A stretch of 64,000 nucleotides of DNA from an uncultured Eubacteriales bacterium (GTDB lineage Bacteria; Bacillota; Clostridia; Lachnospirales; Lachnospiraceae), in the NCBI GenBank assembly GCA_949289145.1, contig CASEML010000019.1:1-64000 (forward strand), read 5' to 3'. Shown here piece by piece: positions 1-9,509 of this stretch; position 1 is the first letter of the stretch; each line of letters starts with the position of its first letter. A program made the position numbers and the translations under genes. The notes under the pieces are model-generated. The model saw only the letters and a list, made by a program, of their open reading frames with translations, was not told the origin of the DNA and did not search any database.

Positions 1-1707
1 CTGCATATCTTTGTGGCTTCTTTAGTGTATACAATGTTAGGAATATTGGGTGCATTCTATTTTAAGGCATTAGTAGATGACATTTTGCCGAATGGACTTT
101 TAAGAACACTCGCAACTTTATCCATTGGTATAATCCTGCTGAATGTGTTTAAAGTATTATTAGCTGCCTTCCGGTCTCACCTATTACTATATTTAAGCCA
201 GAAGTTGGACATTGCATTACTGTTGGGATATTACCAGCATGTTCTGGAGCTTCCAATGAACTTTTTCGGCACCAGAAAAGTGGGAGAGATTGTTTCAAGA
301 TTTAATGATGCCGGCAAGGTAAGAGATGCCATTTCCGGTGCTACTCTTACCATCATGATTGACACATTAATGGCAGTTGCTGGAGCGGTAATTCTTTATA
401 TGCAGAATACAAAAATGTTTGCAATCACGTTAATTATGGTGGCTTTATATGCCATAATCGTAGTCACATTTCATAAATGGTATGAGAAACTGAACCGGAC
501 ACAGATGGAAGACAATGCCCAGCTAACGTCTTATCTCGTGGAATCATTGAATGGCATTCAGACAGTAAAAGCCTACAATGCAGAGCGAAAAGCCAACAGA
601 GAAACAGAAAAAAAATTTATTAAATTACTAAAAAGTATTTTCCATTTAAGCTGGGTCAGCAATGTACAATCTTCTTTGAAGATATTTGTAGAGCTGGTAG
701 GAGGTGTGGTAATACTTTGGGCAGGCGGTGTCAGTGTCATTAACGGAGAAATGACTATGGGGGCTTTAATCACCTTTAATTCCCTGCTGGCTTATTTTCT
801 AGAGCCAGTAAAGAACCTTATTAATTTACAGCCCCAAATACAGACAGCAGTAGTGGCGGCAGACCGTTTGGGAGAAATTCTTGATCTGGAGGCAGAAAAA
901 ACAGAAAGAGAGTATAAGAAAATGAACCCAGAACACCTTTTTGGGGATATTGAATTTAAACATGTAGATTTTCGATATGGCACCCGGAAACTGGTTTTAG
1001 AAGATATCAATATAAAAATTGAGAAAGGACAAAAGGTAGCTTTTGTCGGAGAAAGTGGCTCAGGTAAAACCACATTGTCAAAACTATTGCTTCACTTGTA
1101 CTCTGCGGAAAAAGGTGAAATTTTAATTAATGGTAATAATATCGAGGACATTCAGATAGAGAAGTTGAGAGAAAAAATCGCGTACATACCTCAGGAAACA
1201 TTTCTTTTCAGTGGAAGTATATTGGAAAATCTTTCTTTGGGATTGGATTATGCCACCATGGATGAGGTGATCGAAGCGTCAAAAATGGCACAGGCACATG
1301 AATTTATCAATGGAATGCCATTGCGCTACGAAACCAGATTAGAAGAAAATGGAGCCAATTTATCCGGTGGTCAGAGGCAGAGAATAGCGATAGCTAGAGC
1401 AATGCTGAAAAAGCCGGATATATTAATATTAGATGAAGCCACTAGTAATCTGGATGCCATTACAGAGCGGGCATTGGACAAGACCATACATGAATTTTCC
1501 CAAGAAATGACTACTATATTTATTGCACACAGGCTTAGCACCATTAAAAACTGCGATAAGATATTTGTTATGGAGCGGGGCAAAATTATAGAAAGTGGAA
1601 CTCATGATGAATTAAGAAAAGCCGGAGGAAAATATGCGGAACTGGTAAGACAACAGTCATTGGTAGAAAATGATGGAAAAGAAATCACAGGAGGTGTATT
1701 TGCGTGA
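1..1707 (+). CDS. ABC transporter, fused permease/ATPase, peptide-exporter type (5' partial)
   Basis: The reading frame is open to the left edge, so the N-terminus is missing. What remains is a six-helix-type exporter membrane domain followed by a complete nucleotide-binding domain: Walker A GESGSGKTT (bases 1048-1074), signature LSGGQRQR (about 1360), and Walker B ILILDEA followed by the D-loop (about 1420-1445). The visible part equals the back two thirds of a bacteriocin/peptide ABC exporter. Such proteins often start with a C39 peptidase that cleaves double-glycine leaders; whether this one does lies outside the window. The next gene overlaps it by 4 bases (GTGA) and encodes an HlyD-like adaptor, the usual partner, so the pair probably exports a peptide or small protein. 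No precursor peptide gene is visible here. Confidence 0.85.
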   Translation: MHIFVASLVYTMLGILGAFYFKALVDDILPNGLLRTLATLSIGIILLNVFKVLLAAFRSHLLLYLSQKLDIALLLGYYQHVLELPMNFFGTRKVGEIVSRFNDAGKVRDAISGATLTIMIDTLMAVAGAVILYMQNTKMFAITLIMVALYAIIVVTFHKWYEKLNRTQMEDNAQLTSYLVESLNGIQTVKAYNAERKANRETEKKFIKLLKSIFHLSWVSNVQSSLKIFVELVGGVVILWAGGVSVINGEMTMGALITFNSLLAYFLEPVKNLINLQPQIQTAVVAADRLGEILDLEAEKTEREYKKMNPEHLFGDIEFKHVDFRYGTRKLVLEDINIKIEKGQKVAFVGESGSGKTTLSKLLLHLYSAEKGEILINGNNIEDIQIEKLREKIAYIPQETFLFSGSILENLSLGLDYATMDEVIEASKMAQAHEFINGMPLRYETRLEENGANLSGGQRQRIAIARAMLKKPDILILDEATSNLDAITERALDKTIHEFSQEMTTIFIAHRLSTIKNCDKIFVMERGKIIESGTHDELRKAGGKYAELVRQQSLVENDGKEITGGVFA

Positions 1708-3299
1708 AACCAATTATAGTTGATATGAAAGAAATGTCAGATACAACGGAAGTATACGAAGCAAGACCAAATCCATTTCTGGTGTATTTCATATATTTAC
1801 TGTTGTCACTTCTTGTTTGCGGAGTTAGCTGGATGTATTTTTCTCACATAGATATTGTAGTAAAAAGCAATGGAATTTTCCGAAATGGAGAAACTGCCTA
1901 TGAGGTCAGCAGTGCAATTTCAGGGGAAGTTGAAAGCTGTAATATTACGGAAGGACAACTGGTACAGGAGGGCGATGTACTGCTCACAATAAATGGAGAC
2001 AGCCTGAAAGAAAGCATACAAGATTATCAAAACATGCTGGAGGATGTAAATCAGAGGATTGAAATGCTCAAAGCATATCTGGAGAGCCTAGAGGGGAATG
2101 AAGAAAGCTTAAACAAGTTAGGTGAAAATAAGTATTATCAAGAGTTTAAAAACCGTCAGAAGCTGTTAAAGTTAAGTATTGATAATTCTGGAGAAAGCAC
2201 AGAAAGCCAGATAAAACAATATGAAACAGAAAAAGGCACCATAGAGGAATCTATCAGTCAGTATGAAGCACAGGCGGCAAAGTTAGAGCAGGTAAGGGAA
2301 TGTATTCGAACCAGAACCAATATATTTGATGCAGGGGACAGTTATTACAGCAGTATGGTAAACAGCTATATATCCAACTATAATGTTACCAGCGTACAGT
2401 ATGACAGCCAGATAAGTGAAAACGAAAAAAGTATACAAACATTAGAACAGCAAAAAAAGTCCTTGCAGACATCAGAGCAATTGACAGAAAGTGAAAGTGA
2501 AAATCAGAAGAATGTTACCAAAGAAGGATTAGAGAAAGAAATAGAATCTCTTAGTGAAAAAATAAAAACCATAGAGAGCGAAAAGGCACAGGCACTTGAA
2601 AATTTGGAATTACAACAGCTTACTGCTATTGAACAACAAATATCATCTATAAAAGAAACCCTGTTGTCATTAAAATCTAATAAAATATCAGTACAGGCAC
2701 AAATTGATTCTTTAAAGGAAGCACAGCCAAAAGAGTCTAAAGAAATAAGTGTGCTTACAGAAAAAGGAAATATATGTAATGAATTACTTACCTATGAGGA
2801 TAAAAAGACAGAATATGAAAATACTCTAAAACAATATGATATGGAAAACGGAAAAGTTAATGTTACTGCAGCAGATGCCGGATATATTTCTATGGTTCAG
2901 GAAATAAAGGAAGGGAGCTATTTACAGGAAGGAACGGCCATTTGCCAGATACTACCTGAAGGTGAGGGGGAGTATTATGCGGATATTTATGTTGATAATG
3001 CAGATATAGCAAAATTAAAGGAAGGGCAGCAGGTAAAATTTGAAATAGCAGCCTATCCTTCCGCCGAATATGGGTTTATTACGGGAGAAATAGAAACCAT
3101 TGCAAAGGATATTAAAGTAGATCAAGGCTCTGGAAGTTTATATTATCCAATAAAAGTAAAGTGCGAAAAGACTGTTCTTTCTAACAAAGAAGGTAAAACG
3201 GGAGAAGTGAAAAACGGTATGGCATGTCAGGCACGGATTGTGGTGGGAAGGAAACAGGTTTTAAGGTACTTGCTGGAGAAAATAGATTTGTTGGATTAG
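1704..3299 (+). CDS. HlyD-family membrane fusion protein (exporter accessory subunit)
   Basis: A 531-aa protein starting at GTG 1704, which overlaps the stop of the ABC exporter and implies translational coupling. It has a short cytoplasmic N-terminus, one membrane segment (about residues 25-46), a first lipoyl-like half (about 60-100), a long Glu/Gln/Lys-rich coiled coil (about 100-370), the second lipoyl half (AADAGYISMV, about 390) and a beta-barrel-like end. This is the domain order of HlyD/LcnD-type adaptors working with peptide ABC exporters in Gram-positive bacteria. The substrate is unknown. A strong stem-loop follows at 3334-3370. The family is clear; the transported molecule is not. 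Confidence 0.85.
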   Translation: MKPIIVDMKEMSDTTEVYEARPNPFLVYFIYLLLSLLVCGVSWMYFSHIDIVVKSNGIFRNGETAYEVSSAISGEVESCNITEGQLVQEGDVLLTINGDSLKESIQDYQNMLEDVNQRIEMLKAYLESLEGNEESLNKLGENKYYQEFKNRQKLLKLSIDNSGESTESQIKQYETEKGTIEESISQYEAQAAKLEQVRECIRTRTNIFDAGDSYYSSMVNSYISNYNVTSVQYDSQISENEKSIQTLEQQKKSLQTSEQLTESESENQKNVTKEGLEKEIESLSEKIKTIESEKAQALENLELQQLTAIEQQISSIKETLLSLKSNKISVQAQIDSLKEAQPKESKEISVLTEKGNICNELLTYEDKKTEYENTLKQYDMENGKVNVTAADAGYISMVQEIKEGSYLQEGTAICQILPEGEGEYYADIYVDNADIAKLKEGQQVKFEIAAYPSAEYGFITGEIETIAKDIKVDQGSGSLYYPIKVKCEKTVLSNKEGKTGEVKNGMACQARIVVGRKQVLRYLLEKIDLLD

Positions 3300-3333
3300 T
3301 TAGCAGAAACTAACTAATTATAAAATAACAAAA

Positions 3334-3370
3334 AATAATAAGGCTACCGTTAATTGGTAGCCTTATTATT
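3334..3370. terminator. bidirectional terminator between convergent genes
   Basis: A perfect 15-bp inverted repeat (AATAATAAGGCTACC, 7-base loop, then its complement) with A/T-rich flanks on both sides. It sits between the exporter operon on the plus strand and the ABC permease gene on the minus strand, so it can end both transcripts. Confidence 0.85.
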
Positions 3371-3396
3371 TCGGTTTTCCCATTTTAATCATACAT

Positions 3397-4791
3397 TTAC
3401 TCTGTCTTAATGGCAGTCAATGGGCTAAGTCTCATGGCACGGATAGCAGGTAAAAATCCGGCAATAATCCCCACCAAAACCGCAAAGCCTAAAGCAAGCA
3501 GCGCTAACCATGGTGGAATAGATGAAATGTTAGTACCGGTGCTGGCCACTCCCATATCCAGTGCTGTTGAAGAGGAACCTAGCAGTTTATTTATCACCGC
3601 GGATATGCCATAGCTTAGTATAAGCCCCAGCAATCCACCAAAAAATCCAATAAATGCAGCTTCCAATAAAAATAATGTACGAATATTTCCAAGACTGCAG
3701 CCTAATACCTTAATAATTCCAATTTCTTTTGTTCTTTCGTAAATGGACATCATCATAGTGTTGGCAATACCGATGGAAGCAACAAATAAAGATACTGCAC
3801 CAATGCCACCCAGCACTGCCTGAATAGTACGAAACTGATTCTGCATTGTTTCTACATATTCTGCATTGGACTGTGCCTGCAAGCCCATTTCAGAAATTGC
3901 CTGCTGCACTTCTGTAACGTAATTAAAGTCATCTACCTGCACATAGGCTTCATTGTAAACCCAGTAACTATATGGTTTGCCGCTTTGAGTTGTAGGTTGT
4001 CCAGGAATAGGATTGTTTCTAAATACTTTTTTTAACTGTGCCTTAAAAGCATCGATGTTGCAGTAGGTATTGTAAGAAAATTCATTATATTCTTCTAGGC
4101 TGCCCTCTACTACAGAAAAATTGCTGGTAATGTACTTTTTAGGAGGCTGTATGGGGGTTCCGTCTTCGGAGGTTTCTCCCCACATAGACTGCGTATAAGC
4201 ATCCGTATCATATATTGCAAAAAAATCACCGTTTAAATCCACATCAGCGGTTTCTCCTGTTTCCCAGTAGGGATAGGAATCGGTTTTCGAATTGTAAAAA
4301 TCACAAATAACCTGATTACCTAAAATATAGCGTAGTTCTTCGCCATCCTGAGGAATACTTCCGGATGCTAAAGGAATGTCCATTTTCTCTAAGGCATCTG
4401 TAGTCATAGCACGCACATAAAGATTCGCCTGATAAAGTCCTTGTTTAATGATTACACTTCCTGTTAAAACCGGCGAAACAAATTTCACATGCTCAATTTG
4501 GGATATTTCTTCAATAATATCATCAGTTAATTCCACCTGTTCCGTACTGCTGGAAGAGCCGGAATCGCTGTCATAAAATGTTAATTCATTTCCAGAGTAA
4601 ACATTTACGGTAGTCAATCCACCAGATTGTTCCACTTCTGCTAAATAGGACTGTTTCAGACCGATACCAAGAGAAAGCATTACTACAATGGAAGCAGTAC
4701 CTATGACAACACCAAGAACTGTCAAAACAGTTCTTAATTTACGGCGCCAGAGGTTACCGGCGCTCATTGTCAGCAAATCAAGAAAGTTCAT
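3397..4791 (-). CDS. ABC transporter permease, MacB/FtsX type
   Basis: The layout is one N-terminal membrane segment (GVVIGTASIVVMLSLG), a large extracellular domain of roughly 270 residues, then three membrane segments at the C-terminus including the FtsX-typical stretch SIGIANTMMMSIYERTKEIG. This is the four-helix topology of MacB/YknZ-like permeases. I chose ATG 4791; GTG at 4800 is the alternative but lies only 3 bases from the AAGGAG. It overlaps the preceding extracellular protein gene by 14 bases. It is the last gene of a three-gene minus-strand operon with an ATPase (6303-7037). MacB-type systems move peptides, antibiotics or lipoproteins rather than small nutrients; the substrate here is unknown. 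Confidence 0.85.
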   Translation of the reverse strand: MNFLDLLTMSAGNLWRRKLRTVLTVLGVVIGTASIVVMLSLGIGLKQSYLAEVEQSGGLTTVNVYSGNELTFYDSDSGSSSSTEQVELTDDIIEEISQIEHVKFVSPVLTGSVIIKQGLYQANLYVRAMTTDALEKMDIPLASGSIPQDGEELRYILGNQVICDFYNSKTDSYPYWETGETADVDLNGDFFAIYDTDAYTQSMWGETSEDGTPIQPPKKYITSNFSVVEGSLEEYNEFSYNTYCNIDAFKAQLKKVFRNNPIPGQPTTQSGKPYSYWVYNEAYVQVDDFNYVTEVQQAISEMGLQAQSNAEYVETMQNQFRTIQAVLGGIGAVSLFVASIGIANTMMMSIYERTKEIGIIKVLGCSLGNIRTLFLLEAAFIGFFGGLLGLILSYGISAVINKLLGSSSTALDMGVASTGTNISSIPPWLALLALGFAVLVGIIAGFLPAIRAMRLSPLTAIKTE

Positions 4792-6316
4792 TATCGTCAC
4801 TCTCTCCTTCGTCTAAATCAAAAAAGTCATCAGAGCCGTTTTTCTTCTTTTTCTTAATGATGATAAAGACTGCAACACCAACCAGTGCAAGTACAACCAC
4901 CACAATACCGATAATCAGACCTATATGGCTGGAACCTGTAGAAGCACCGTCTACAAATTCTTCATTCATCATATCATCGCTCATAGTAAAATCATCAAAA
5001 GATTCTTCGGTTACAAATAATTCAAATTCTTTTTCCTGTGTACTTACGTTACCTGATTCGTCTTCATATGAAATAATTGCTTTTACTTTTCCGTCGTCAG
5101 CGGTAACAGCTTCGCCAGTTACCATGGCGTCTACGTTGCCGGTAGCACCTACTTCAATGTTTCCTAAGAAAGTATCACCACCGGAAACGGAAGCAGAATC
5201 AAAAGTTACGTTTACATTATAAAGGGTTGTTTTTCCGGTATTATTAATGCTGAACATAATATTAGATTCGCTACCTACAGCAATGCTGGTAGGCATAACA
5301 TCAATGGATCCAACATCAAATTTGGCTTCCTGCTTAATTGGAATGGATACACTAGCATCGGCTGTATAGGCATTGAAGTCACTGTCTTCGTATTCCATAT
5401 TTACAGTTAACACATATGGTTTCTGAGACAGGTCAGCTCGGGATTCCAGATCAATGGAAATATCCTTGGTAGCTCCTGCGGCAATACTGTCCACGAAAAT
5501 AATGCTGGAACCGGAAACCGGAAGAAAAGCAGCTGTGTCTGAAGTAGTTTCATTTCCGGTTCCAGAGGCAGGAGCCTGTAAGTCAAAGGTAAGGTTGCTT
5601 ACAGCAGTTGATTTAGAAGTATTAGTGATGTGCAGAGTTAAGGTAAAGGTATCTCCAGCATTTACAGTTTCTGGTGTTGTAGTAAATCCGGATACGATCA
5701 GTCTTGGAGTGGAAACCTTACTGCCGTCTTCGGAAGTGGCACCTGTTTTTCCCACAGTTTCTATAAATGTGTCGATGCTTGTAGTTTCTGTTTCACCGCT
5801 AGATAAGGTATACGTAATATCGAAGGTTAGTCTCTGGTATCCGCTGGTTACATTATCTCTTGTTTTAAATGTGTATGTAACTTCACGCCGGCGATCCATT
5901 ATGCCTAAACCGGAAGAAGAACCAGGTAAGTCATTTACATATACGTTATAGCTGGTTTTTTCAATTTCAAATGGAAAATCATCTGTGCTTGTACTGATTT
6001 CTGGTGTAACGATAATATTAGTAAGGTTATCGTTTCCTAAATTTACTAATGGCAGTACAATATTTACAGTCTGCCCATATGTGGCAATTGGAGTTGTCCA
6101 ATTGTCCAAAAGGGAAATATTTGCATCGGTACCCACTTCCCTTGGAGTGGAAGAAGCATTGTTATCAGGAGCAGTGGTCGGCTCCACGTCTTCCGATTCC
6201 GGTGTTGCTGTCGGCTCATCGGTAACAGTCGCAGCAGCGTTAACTGGATATATAGGCTGGCTGCAAAGCGCCAAAGCACATGCACCTGCAAAAATAAGTT
6301 GCTTAAATTTCTTCAT
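4778..6316 (-). CDS. secreted, membrane-anchored CARDB/S-layer-like protein of the ABC operon
   Basis: A 512-aa protein with a signal peptide (hydrophobic LIFAGACALALC, cleavage near VNAAA), a Thr/Pro/Glu-rich spacer, three or more Ig-like repeats of the CARDB/NEW3 kind (phrases such as LHITNTSKSTAVSNLTF and FSINNTGKTTLYNVNV), one C-terminal membrane helix, then a KKKKK stop-transfer signal and an acidic tail. I start it at ATG 6316 because a GGGAGGT lies 8 bases upstream; a longer frame to 6349 has no such site. It sits between the ATPase and permease genes and overlaps both, so it likely forms part of the complex, where MacB-like systems usually have a membrane fusion protein. Function unproven. 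Confidence 0.75.
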   Translation of the reverse strand: MKKFKQLIFAGACALALCSQPIYPVNAAATVTDEPTATPESEDVEPTTAPDNNASSTPREVGTDANISLLDNWTTPIATYGQTVNIVLPLVNLGNDNLTNIIVTPEISTSTDDFPFEIEKTSYNVYVNDLPGSSSGLGIMDRRREVTYTFKTRDNVTSGYQRLTFDITYTLSSGETETTSIDTFIETVGKTGATSEDGSKVSTPRLIVSGFTTTPETVNAGDTFTLTLHITNTSKSTAVSNLTFDLQAPASGTGNETTSDTAAFLPVSGSSIIFVDSIAAGATKDISIDLESRADLSQKPYVLTVNMEYEDSDFNAYTADASVSIPIKQEAKFDVGSIDVMPTSIAVGSESNIMFSINNTGKTTLYNVNVTFDSASVSGGDTFLGNIEVGATGNVDAMVTGEAVTADDGKVKAIISYEDESGNVSTQEKEFELFVTEESFDDFTMSDDMMNEEFVDGASTGSSHIGLIIGIVVVVLALVGVAVFIIIKKKKKNGSDDFFDLDEGESDDNELS

Positions 6317-7037
6317 TAATTGTGACCTCCCTGTTTGTATTGTCTTCAATTTTTAATATTTTGCCATCGCGAATATGGAAAATTCTGTCCGCAAAGCTGG
6401 CTAAGTACTGGTCATGGGTAACCATAATTAAAGTTAAGTTCTGCTCCCGGACGATTTTTTTCATTAATTCCATAACTTCTGCAGAAGTATTGGAGTCCAG
6501 ATTACCGGTAGGCTCATCGGCAAAAATAATTTCTGGTTTCACCACCAAGGCTCTGGCTACTCCCACACGCTGCTGCTGTCCGCCAGACATCTGGGTAGGC
6601 TTGTGAAGTTTTTGCTTTTTTAATCCTACCAAGTTTAACATTTTGGCAGCTTTGGCAAGGCGCATCTTTTTTGGTTCCCCTCGAAAGGTAAGGGGTAATG
6701 CTACATTTTCCACAGCATTCATAGTGGGCAGCAGGTTAAAAGACTGAAAAATAAATCCTACATGCTCACGTCGAAATTTTACCAGCTGGTTTTCGTTCAT
6801 TTTTTCAATGTGTTCACCGCCAATAATAATTTGTCCTTTAGAGGGCTTCTCCAGGCCCGCCAGCATGTTTAAAAGTGTGGATTTACCGGAACCGGATGTA
6901 CCTACAATGGAACAGAACTCTCCTTTATTAATAGTGAAGTCAACACCGTTTAATGCTTTCACTTTGTTGCTTCCTATTGAGTAAAATTTATACAAATCTT
7001 TTACCTGAATCACAGGTCCAGACTGTGTTTCGCTCAT
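6303..7037 (-). CDS. ABC transporter ATP-binding protein, MacB/LolD type
   Basis: A 244-aa single nucleotide-binding domain with Walker A GTSGSGKST (about residues 40-48), signature MSGGQQQR, Walker B IIFADEP with the GNLD that marks the MacB/LolD/FtsE branch, and the H-switch in VTHD. An AAAGGAGGAG precedes ATG 7037. It is the first gene of the minus-strand operon with the CARDB-like protein (14-base overlap) and the FtsX-type permease. It is divergent from a histidine kinase/response regulator operon starting at 7242, a layout common for envelope-acting ABC systems controlled by the adjacent two-component system. Confidence 0.9.
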   Translation of the reverse strand: MSETQSGPVIQVKDLYKFYSIGSNKVKALNGVDFTINKGEFCSIVGTSGSGKSTLLNMLAGLEKPSKGQIIIGGEHIEKMNENQLVKFRREHVGFIFQSFNLLPTMNAVENVALPLTFRGEPKKMRLAKAAKMLNLVGLKKQKLHKPTQMSGGQQQRVGVARALVVKPEIIFADEPTGNLDSNTSAEVMELMKKIVREQNLTLIMVTHDQYLASFADRIFHIRDGKILKIEDNTNREVTINEEI

Positions 7038-7176
7038 ACAAACTCCTCCTTTATCATACTTTCTCAGTATATCATACTAGGCTTAGAATAGGCTATAGAA
7101 ATGTAATGGAAATTTTCTTAATTTTTTGTGAAGATATAATAGGGCTTTATAAAAACTTAATAATTGTTTATTTAGG

Positions 7177-7205
7177 TTTAGTAACTAGAACTTCTCAAAT
7201 ATGAT
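7177..7205 (+). promoter_or_regulatory. possible promoter of the histidine kinase operon
   Basis: A TATGAT -10 box at 7200-7205 with a weak TTTAGT 17 bases upstream. It lies 37 bases before the kinase start in the divergent gap. The -10 is good and the -35 poor, so an activator may be needed. Confidence 0.4.
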
Positions 7206-7241
7206 ATACTTAAAAGAACGAATCTTAGGAGCGTGTAAGAT

Positions 7242-8741
7242 ATGAAGTTAAAAAAAGTTTTACTGGTGACCTTTTTCACCATGATTTTACTTCCGGTTTT
7301 GCTGTTTACAGTTACTATTTGTCTGGCCGGATTGTATCGTCTTAATTTCATACAGAATTCTTATGGTATTAAGGATCTGGATTATCAGCATATGAAAAAC
7401 TCTATTCAGCTGTTAAGCGAATTAACCAAAAATATTCATGAAGAATTGGAAAATACTGCTAAGGAGGACCCGGATAAGTTTAACGATGCGGCCTTTCTTG
7501 CGCAGATTGATCAAAGACTGAAACAGGAATCTTCTTCGCTGATTGTGCGAAAAGGGGATGAGTTTGTATATATTGGAAGCAACACGGAGGATGGTGATTG
7601 GTATAAGTATCTCCCGGATTATGAAGGTATGGAAATCGACAGTGATCTAGACGGCGGCTTTTATGTAGGCGGCAATGTTCAGGCACTGGTAAAACAGATT
7701 GATTTTACGGATTCAGAAGGGATTCATGGAAGTGCTTTTATTATTACGAAATCAGAGATTATGGTTTCAATATTTAAGTCTTTTTTGGTGGACATTCTGG
7801 TGTCGGTAGTTTTCATTTTAATTTTTACCAGCGGAATGCTTACCTTATGGATTTATCGCAGTGTCAGCAATCCGTTAAAGAAATTAAGAGAGGCAACGCA
7901 GAATATTAAAGAAGGAAATTTAGATTTCACATTGGATGTACGCAGGGATGATACTATTGGTGAACTTTGTGCTGACTTTGAAGATATGAGAAAGCGTTTG
8001 AAGCTTTCTACCGAGGAAAAGTTAGAATATGATAAAGAAAGCAAGGAATTGATCAGCAATATCTCCCATGATTTAAAAACACCAATTACTGCAATTAAAG
8101 GTTATGTAGAGGGAATTATGGATGGTGTGGCAGATACACCAGAGAAAATGGACAAATATATTCGTACCATTTATAATAAAACAAATGATATGGACAGGCT
8201 GATTAATGAATTAACCTTTTATTCTAAAATTGATACCAATAGGATTCCTTACACCTTTCACCGGATAAATGTGGCAAGCTATTTCAGCGACTGTATCGAA
8301 GAGATTTCATTGGAACTGGAATCTAAAAATATTAAACTTCAATATTTTAATTATGTAGACAGTGATGTGAAAATAATTGCAGATGCGGAGCAGCTAAAAC
8401 GTGTAATAAACAATATTGTCAGCAATTCCATAAAATATATGGACAAGGAGCGGGGAATTATAATTATCCGCATTAAAGATGTGGGGGACTTTATTCAGGT
8501 GGAAATCGAAGATAATGGAAAGGGTATTGGAGTGAAAGAACTGCCATATATTTACGACCGCTTTTACAGAACGGATGCATCCAGAAATTCCAAGCAGGGA
8601 GGCAGCGGTATTGGATTATCTATTGTGAAGAAAATCATTGAAGATCATGGAGGGCAGATTTGGGCAAACAGCAAAGAAAATACGGGAACAGTTATGTATT
8701 TTGTATTAAGAAAATATCAGGAGGGAACAATCAATGAGTAA
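7242..8741 (+). CDS. sensor histidine kinase (HAMP, HisKA, HATPase)
   Basis: A 499-aa kinase with two membrane segments (about residues 8-30 and 177-200) enclosing an extracellular sensor domain of about 145 residues. A HAMP region (PLKKLREATQNIKEGNLDF), a HisKA dimerisation domain with the phospho-acceptor His276 in SNISHDLKTP, and an ATPase domain with N box (NNIVSNSIKY), DNGKGI and the GSGIGLS G2 box follow. It overlaps its response regulator gene by 8 bases. Divergence from the MacB-like ABC operon suggests that operon is a target, but this is inferred from position only. The sensor domain resembles nothing I can name. Confidence 0.92.
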   Translation: MKLKKVLLVTFFTMILLPVLLFTVTICLAGLYRLNFIQNSYGIKDLDYQHMKNSIQLLSELTKNIHEELENTAKEDPDKFNDAAFLAQIDQRLKQESSSLIVRKGDEFVYIGSNTEDGDWYKYLPDYEGMEIDSDLDGGFYVGGNVQALVKQIDFTDSEGIHGSAFIITKSEIMVSIFKSFLVDILVSVVFILIFTSGMLTLWIYRSVSNPLKKLREATQNIKEGNLDFTLDVRRDDTIGELCADFEDMRKRLKLSTEEKLEYDKESKELISNISHDLKTPITAIKGYVEGIMDGVADTPEKMDKYIRTIYNKTNDMDRLINELTFYSKIDTNRIPYTFHRINVASYFSDCIEEISLELESKNIKLQYFNYVDSDVKIIADAEQLKRVINNIVSNSIKYMDKERGIIIIRIKDVGDFIQVEIEDNGKGIGVKELPYIYDRFYRTDASRNSKQGGSGIGLSIVKKIIEDHGGQIWANSKENTGTVMYFVLRKYQEGTINE

Positions 8742-9423
8742 AATTTTAATTGTAGAAGATGAAGAAAGCATTGCTGACTTGGAGAGAGATTATTTAGAAT
8801 TAAGCGGATTTGAAGTAGAAATAGAAAATGCAGGCGATATTGGTTTGCAGAGAGCATTGCAAGAAGAGTTCGATTTGTTAATTCTTGATTTAATGCTGCC
8901 GGGAGTGGACGGTTTTGAAATCTGTAAAAAAGTGCGAGAAGTAAAGAACACTCCCATTATCATGGTGTCCGCAAAGAAAGACGACATTGATAAAATCAGA
9001 GGTTTGGGTTTAGGGGCTGACGATTATATGACAAAGCCTTTCAGCCCAAGTGAACTGGTGGCAAGAGTGAAAGCCCATCTTGCCCGGTACGAACGCCTCA
9101 TTGGAAGCAGTGTCCAAGAAAATGAAATAATCGAGATTCGAGGCTTAAAAATTGATAAGACTGCAAGGCGTGTATATGTGAATGGTGAAGAAAAAGCATT
9201 TACTACCAAAGAATTTGATTTATTAACCTTTCTAGCACAAAACCCTAACCATGTTTTCACCAAGGAAGAATTATTCCAAAAAATCTGGGATATGGAAAGT
9301 GTAGGAGATATAGCAACTGTTACAGTTCACATTAAGAAAATACGCGAGAAGATAGAAGTAAATACTGCTAAGCCTCAGTACATTGAAACTATCTGGGGTG
9401 TGGGATATCGTTTCAAAGTTTAA
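8734..9423 (+). CDS. OmpR-family response regulator
   Basis: A 229-aa protein with an N-terminal receiver domain (acidic pocket EDE at 8-10, phospho-acceptor Asp52 in LILDLMLPG, Lys in MTKPFSP) and a C-terminal winged helix of the OmpR/PhoB type (KEFDLLTFLAQNP ... WGVGYRF). It is translated with the kinase through an 8-base overlap. Likely targets are its own operon and the divergent ABC operon, on positional grounds only. Confidence 0.93.
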   Translation: MSKILIVEDEESIADLERDYLELSGFEVEIENAGDIGLQRALQEEFDLLILDLMLPGVDGFEICKKVREVKNTPIIMVSAKKDDIDKIRGLGLGADDYMTKPFSPSELVARVKAHLARYERLIGSSVQENEIIEIRGLKIDKTARRVYVNGEEKAFTTKEFDLLTFLAQNPNHVFTKEELFQKIWDMESVGDIATVTVHIKKIREKIEVNTAKPQYIETIWGVGYRFKV

Positions 9424-9509
9424 TATTTTATTTTATAAACAGTTATAATTCTGAATAATCATCTTTTGTTTTCATATAATAAGTTTATATGAAAGCATGA
9501 GGTGATAAT

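Noticed and set aside
4767..5222. 151-codon Ser/Thr-rich frame opposite the CARDB-like gene
   Set aside because: Antisense to a well-supported gene with signal peptide and overlapping operon neighbours.
5454..5951. 165-codon frame opposite the CARDB-like gene
   Set aside because: Same reason: an antisense shadow without start signals.
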